From: Bacillus sp. FJAT-44742
GTDB lineage: Bacteria > Bacillota > Bacilli > Bacillales > Marinococcaceae
Direction of reading: 5' to 3'
Length of the DNA: 64,000 bases
Assembly (NCBI RefSeq): GCF_002797315.1
Contig: NZ_KZ454936.1
Location: forward strand, 1,425,133-1,489,132
A program made the position numbers and the translations under genes. This document shows, piece after piece, positions 63,589 to 64,000 of this stretch. The first letter of the stretch is position 1, and each line of letters begins with the position of its first letter. The notes beneath the pieces were generated by a model, which was not told the DNA's origin, ran no database searches, and saw nothing but the letters and a program-made list of their open reading frames with translations.

Positions 63589-63620
63589 CTATACTTACCT
63601 ACCACAAAAGGGGTGACAAT

Positions 63621-64000
63621 ATGGCTGTTGAAATAATAATGCCTAAGCTTGGGATGAGTATGTCTGAAGGTACAATTGTTGAATGGTTAAAAAAAGAAAA
63701 CGAAGAGGTAAAAAAAGGAGATCCCGTCGTTTCCATCAGTTCAGATAAGCTTGAGAAAGAGCTTGAAGCCCCGGAAGATGGAATTATCCAATTCGCCGCT
63801 AAAGAAGATGACGTTATCGCTGTTGGTGAAGCGATTGGGTATGTGGGGGCAAAAGGGGAAGAAATTACAAAAAAAGACACACAGGCAAACGGTGCGTATG
63901 AAGAAGCTGGAGCGGCCCTTGAAAGTCCAGCCGAGGAAGATCATAAAGAAACAAAAGACAAGCAGGAAGCGTTTACTTCTCCAAGCAGACGAGTACGTAT
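63621..64000 (+). CDS. acoC: Acetoin dehydrogenase E2 (dihydrolipoamide acetyltransferase), 3' end outside window
   Basis: 126 residues visible. The N-terminal lipoyl domain reads MAVEIIMPKLGMSMSEGTIV, with the lipoylated Lys in SSDKLEKELEAP. An acidic linker and the start of the E1/E3-binding region (TSPSRRVR) follow. ATG after GGGGTG. It would carry the acetyl group from E1 to CoA. Confidence 0.9.
   Translation, partial: MAVEIIMPKLGMSMSEGTIVEWLKKENEEVKKGDPVVSISSDKLEKELEAPEDGIIQFAAKEDDVIAVGEAIGYVGAKGEEITKKDTQANGAYEEAGAALESPAEEDHKETKDKQEAFTSPSRRVR

Noticed and set aside
1-64000. CRISPR array, prophage, integron or complete insertion sequence
   Set aside because: No regularly spaced repeats, phage structural genes or transposase were found; repeats here are short palindromic elements.

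Overview
The window looks like a chromosomal segment of a low-GC, endospore-forming Firmicute of the family Bacillaceae. Many proteins match Bacillus subtilis families (AprX, intracellular serine protease, YtcA/YtcB, YdaT, YkpA, YdbM, YhfW, type I CoaA, YjcZ, SleB-like hydrolase). Acidic proteins suggest a salt- or alkali-adapted species. No prophage, insertion sequence transposase, CRISPR array or plasmid gene was seen.

Layout. 1-2.6 kb: acylphosphatase end, a decayed ATP-grasp relic, and a YheC/YheD-type ATP-grasp protein fused to a helix-hairpin-helix tail. 3.1-8.2 kb: formate operon (Cys-type formate dehydrogenase, DUF1641 partner, OFA-family transporter). 8.2-12.6 kb: repeat-rich stretch with a DMT exporter, an AI-2E-type permease and the protease AprX. 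12.6-18.9 kb: probable spore-coat glycan cluster (epimerase, nucleotidyltransferase, UDP-sugar dehydrogenase, glycosyltransferase, double kinase-fold protein). 19-27 kb: formamidase, YdaT, a putative sortase substrate, an oxidoreductase, a peroxiredoxin with an in-frame UGA at its peroxidatic-cysteine position, and modABC. 27-36 kb: tRNA-Arg, small and probably spore-related proteins, a PAS-STAS sensor, a Rieske oxidoreductase and intracellular protease. 36-52 kb: CoaA, low-complexity acidic and Gln-rich proteins, a decayed MarR/MMPL pair, nucleoside transporter, AAC(3)-family acetyltransferase, spore proteins, an HtrA-like protease and ABC-F protein YkpA. 53-57 kb: two PII-like proteins around a DUF1538 pair. 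57-64 kb: PepF and the acetoin dehydrogenase locus acoR-acoABC with a sigma-54 promoter.

Functional links. Formate dehydrogenase needs molybdenum, which modABC would supply, and the formamidase would release formate. The most notable observation is the peroxiredoxin gene: it has a strong ribosome binding site and an otherwise open frame, but UGA replaces the catalytic Cys codon. A 6-bp hairpin with a G-starting loop begins 13 nt after that UGA, where a bacterial SECIS element is expected. This may be a selenoprotein. No Sec machinery genes lie in the window, so a nonsense mutation cannot be excluded.

Three dispersed repeat families occupy intergenic space, often as terminators or next to broken genes.
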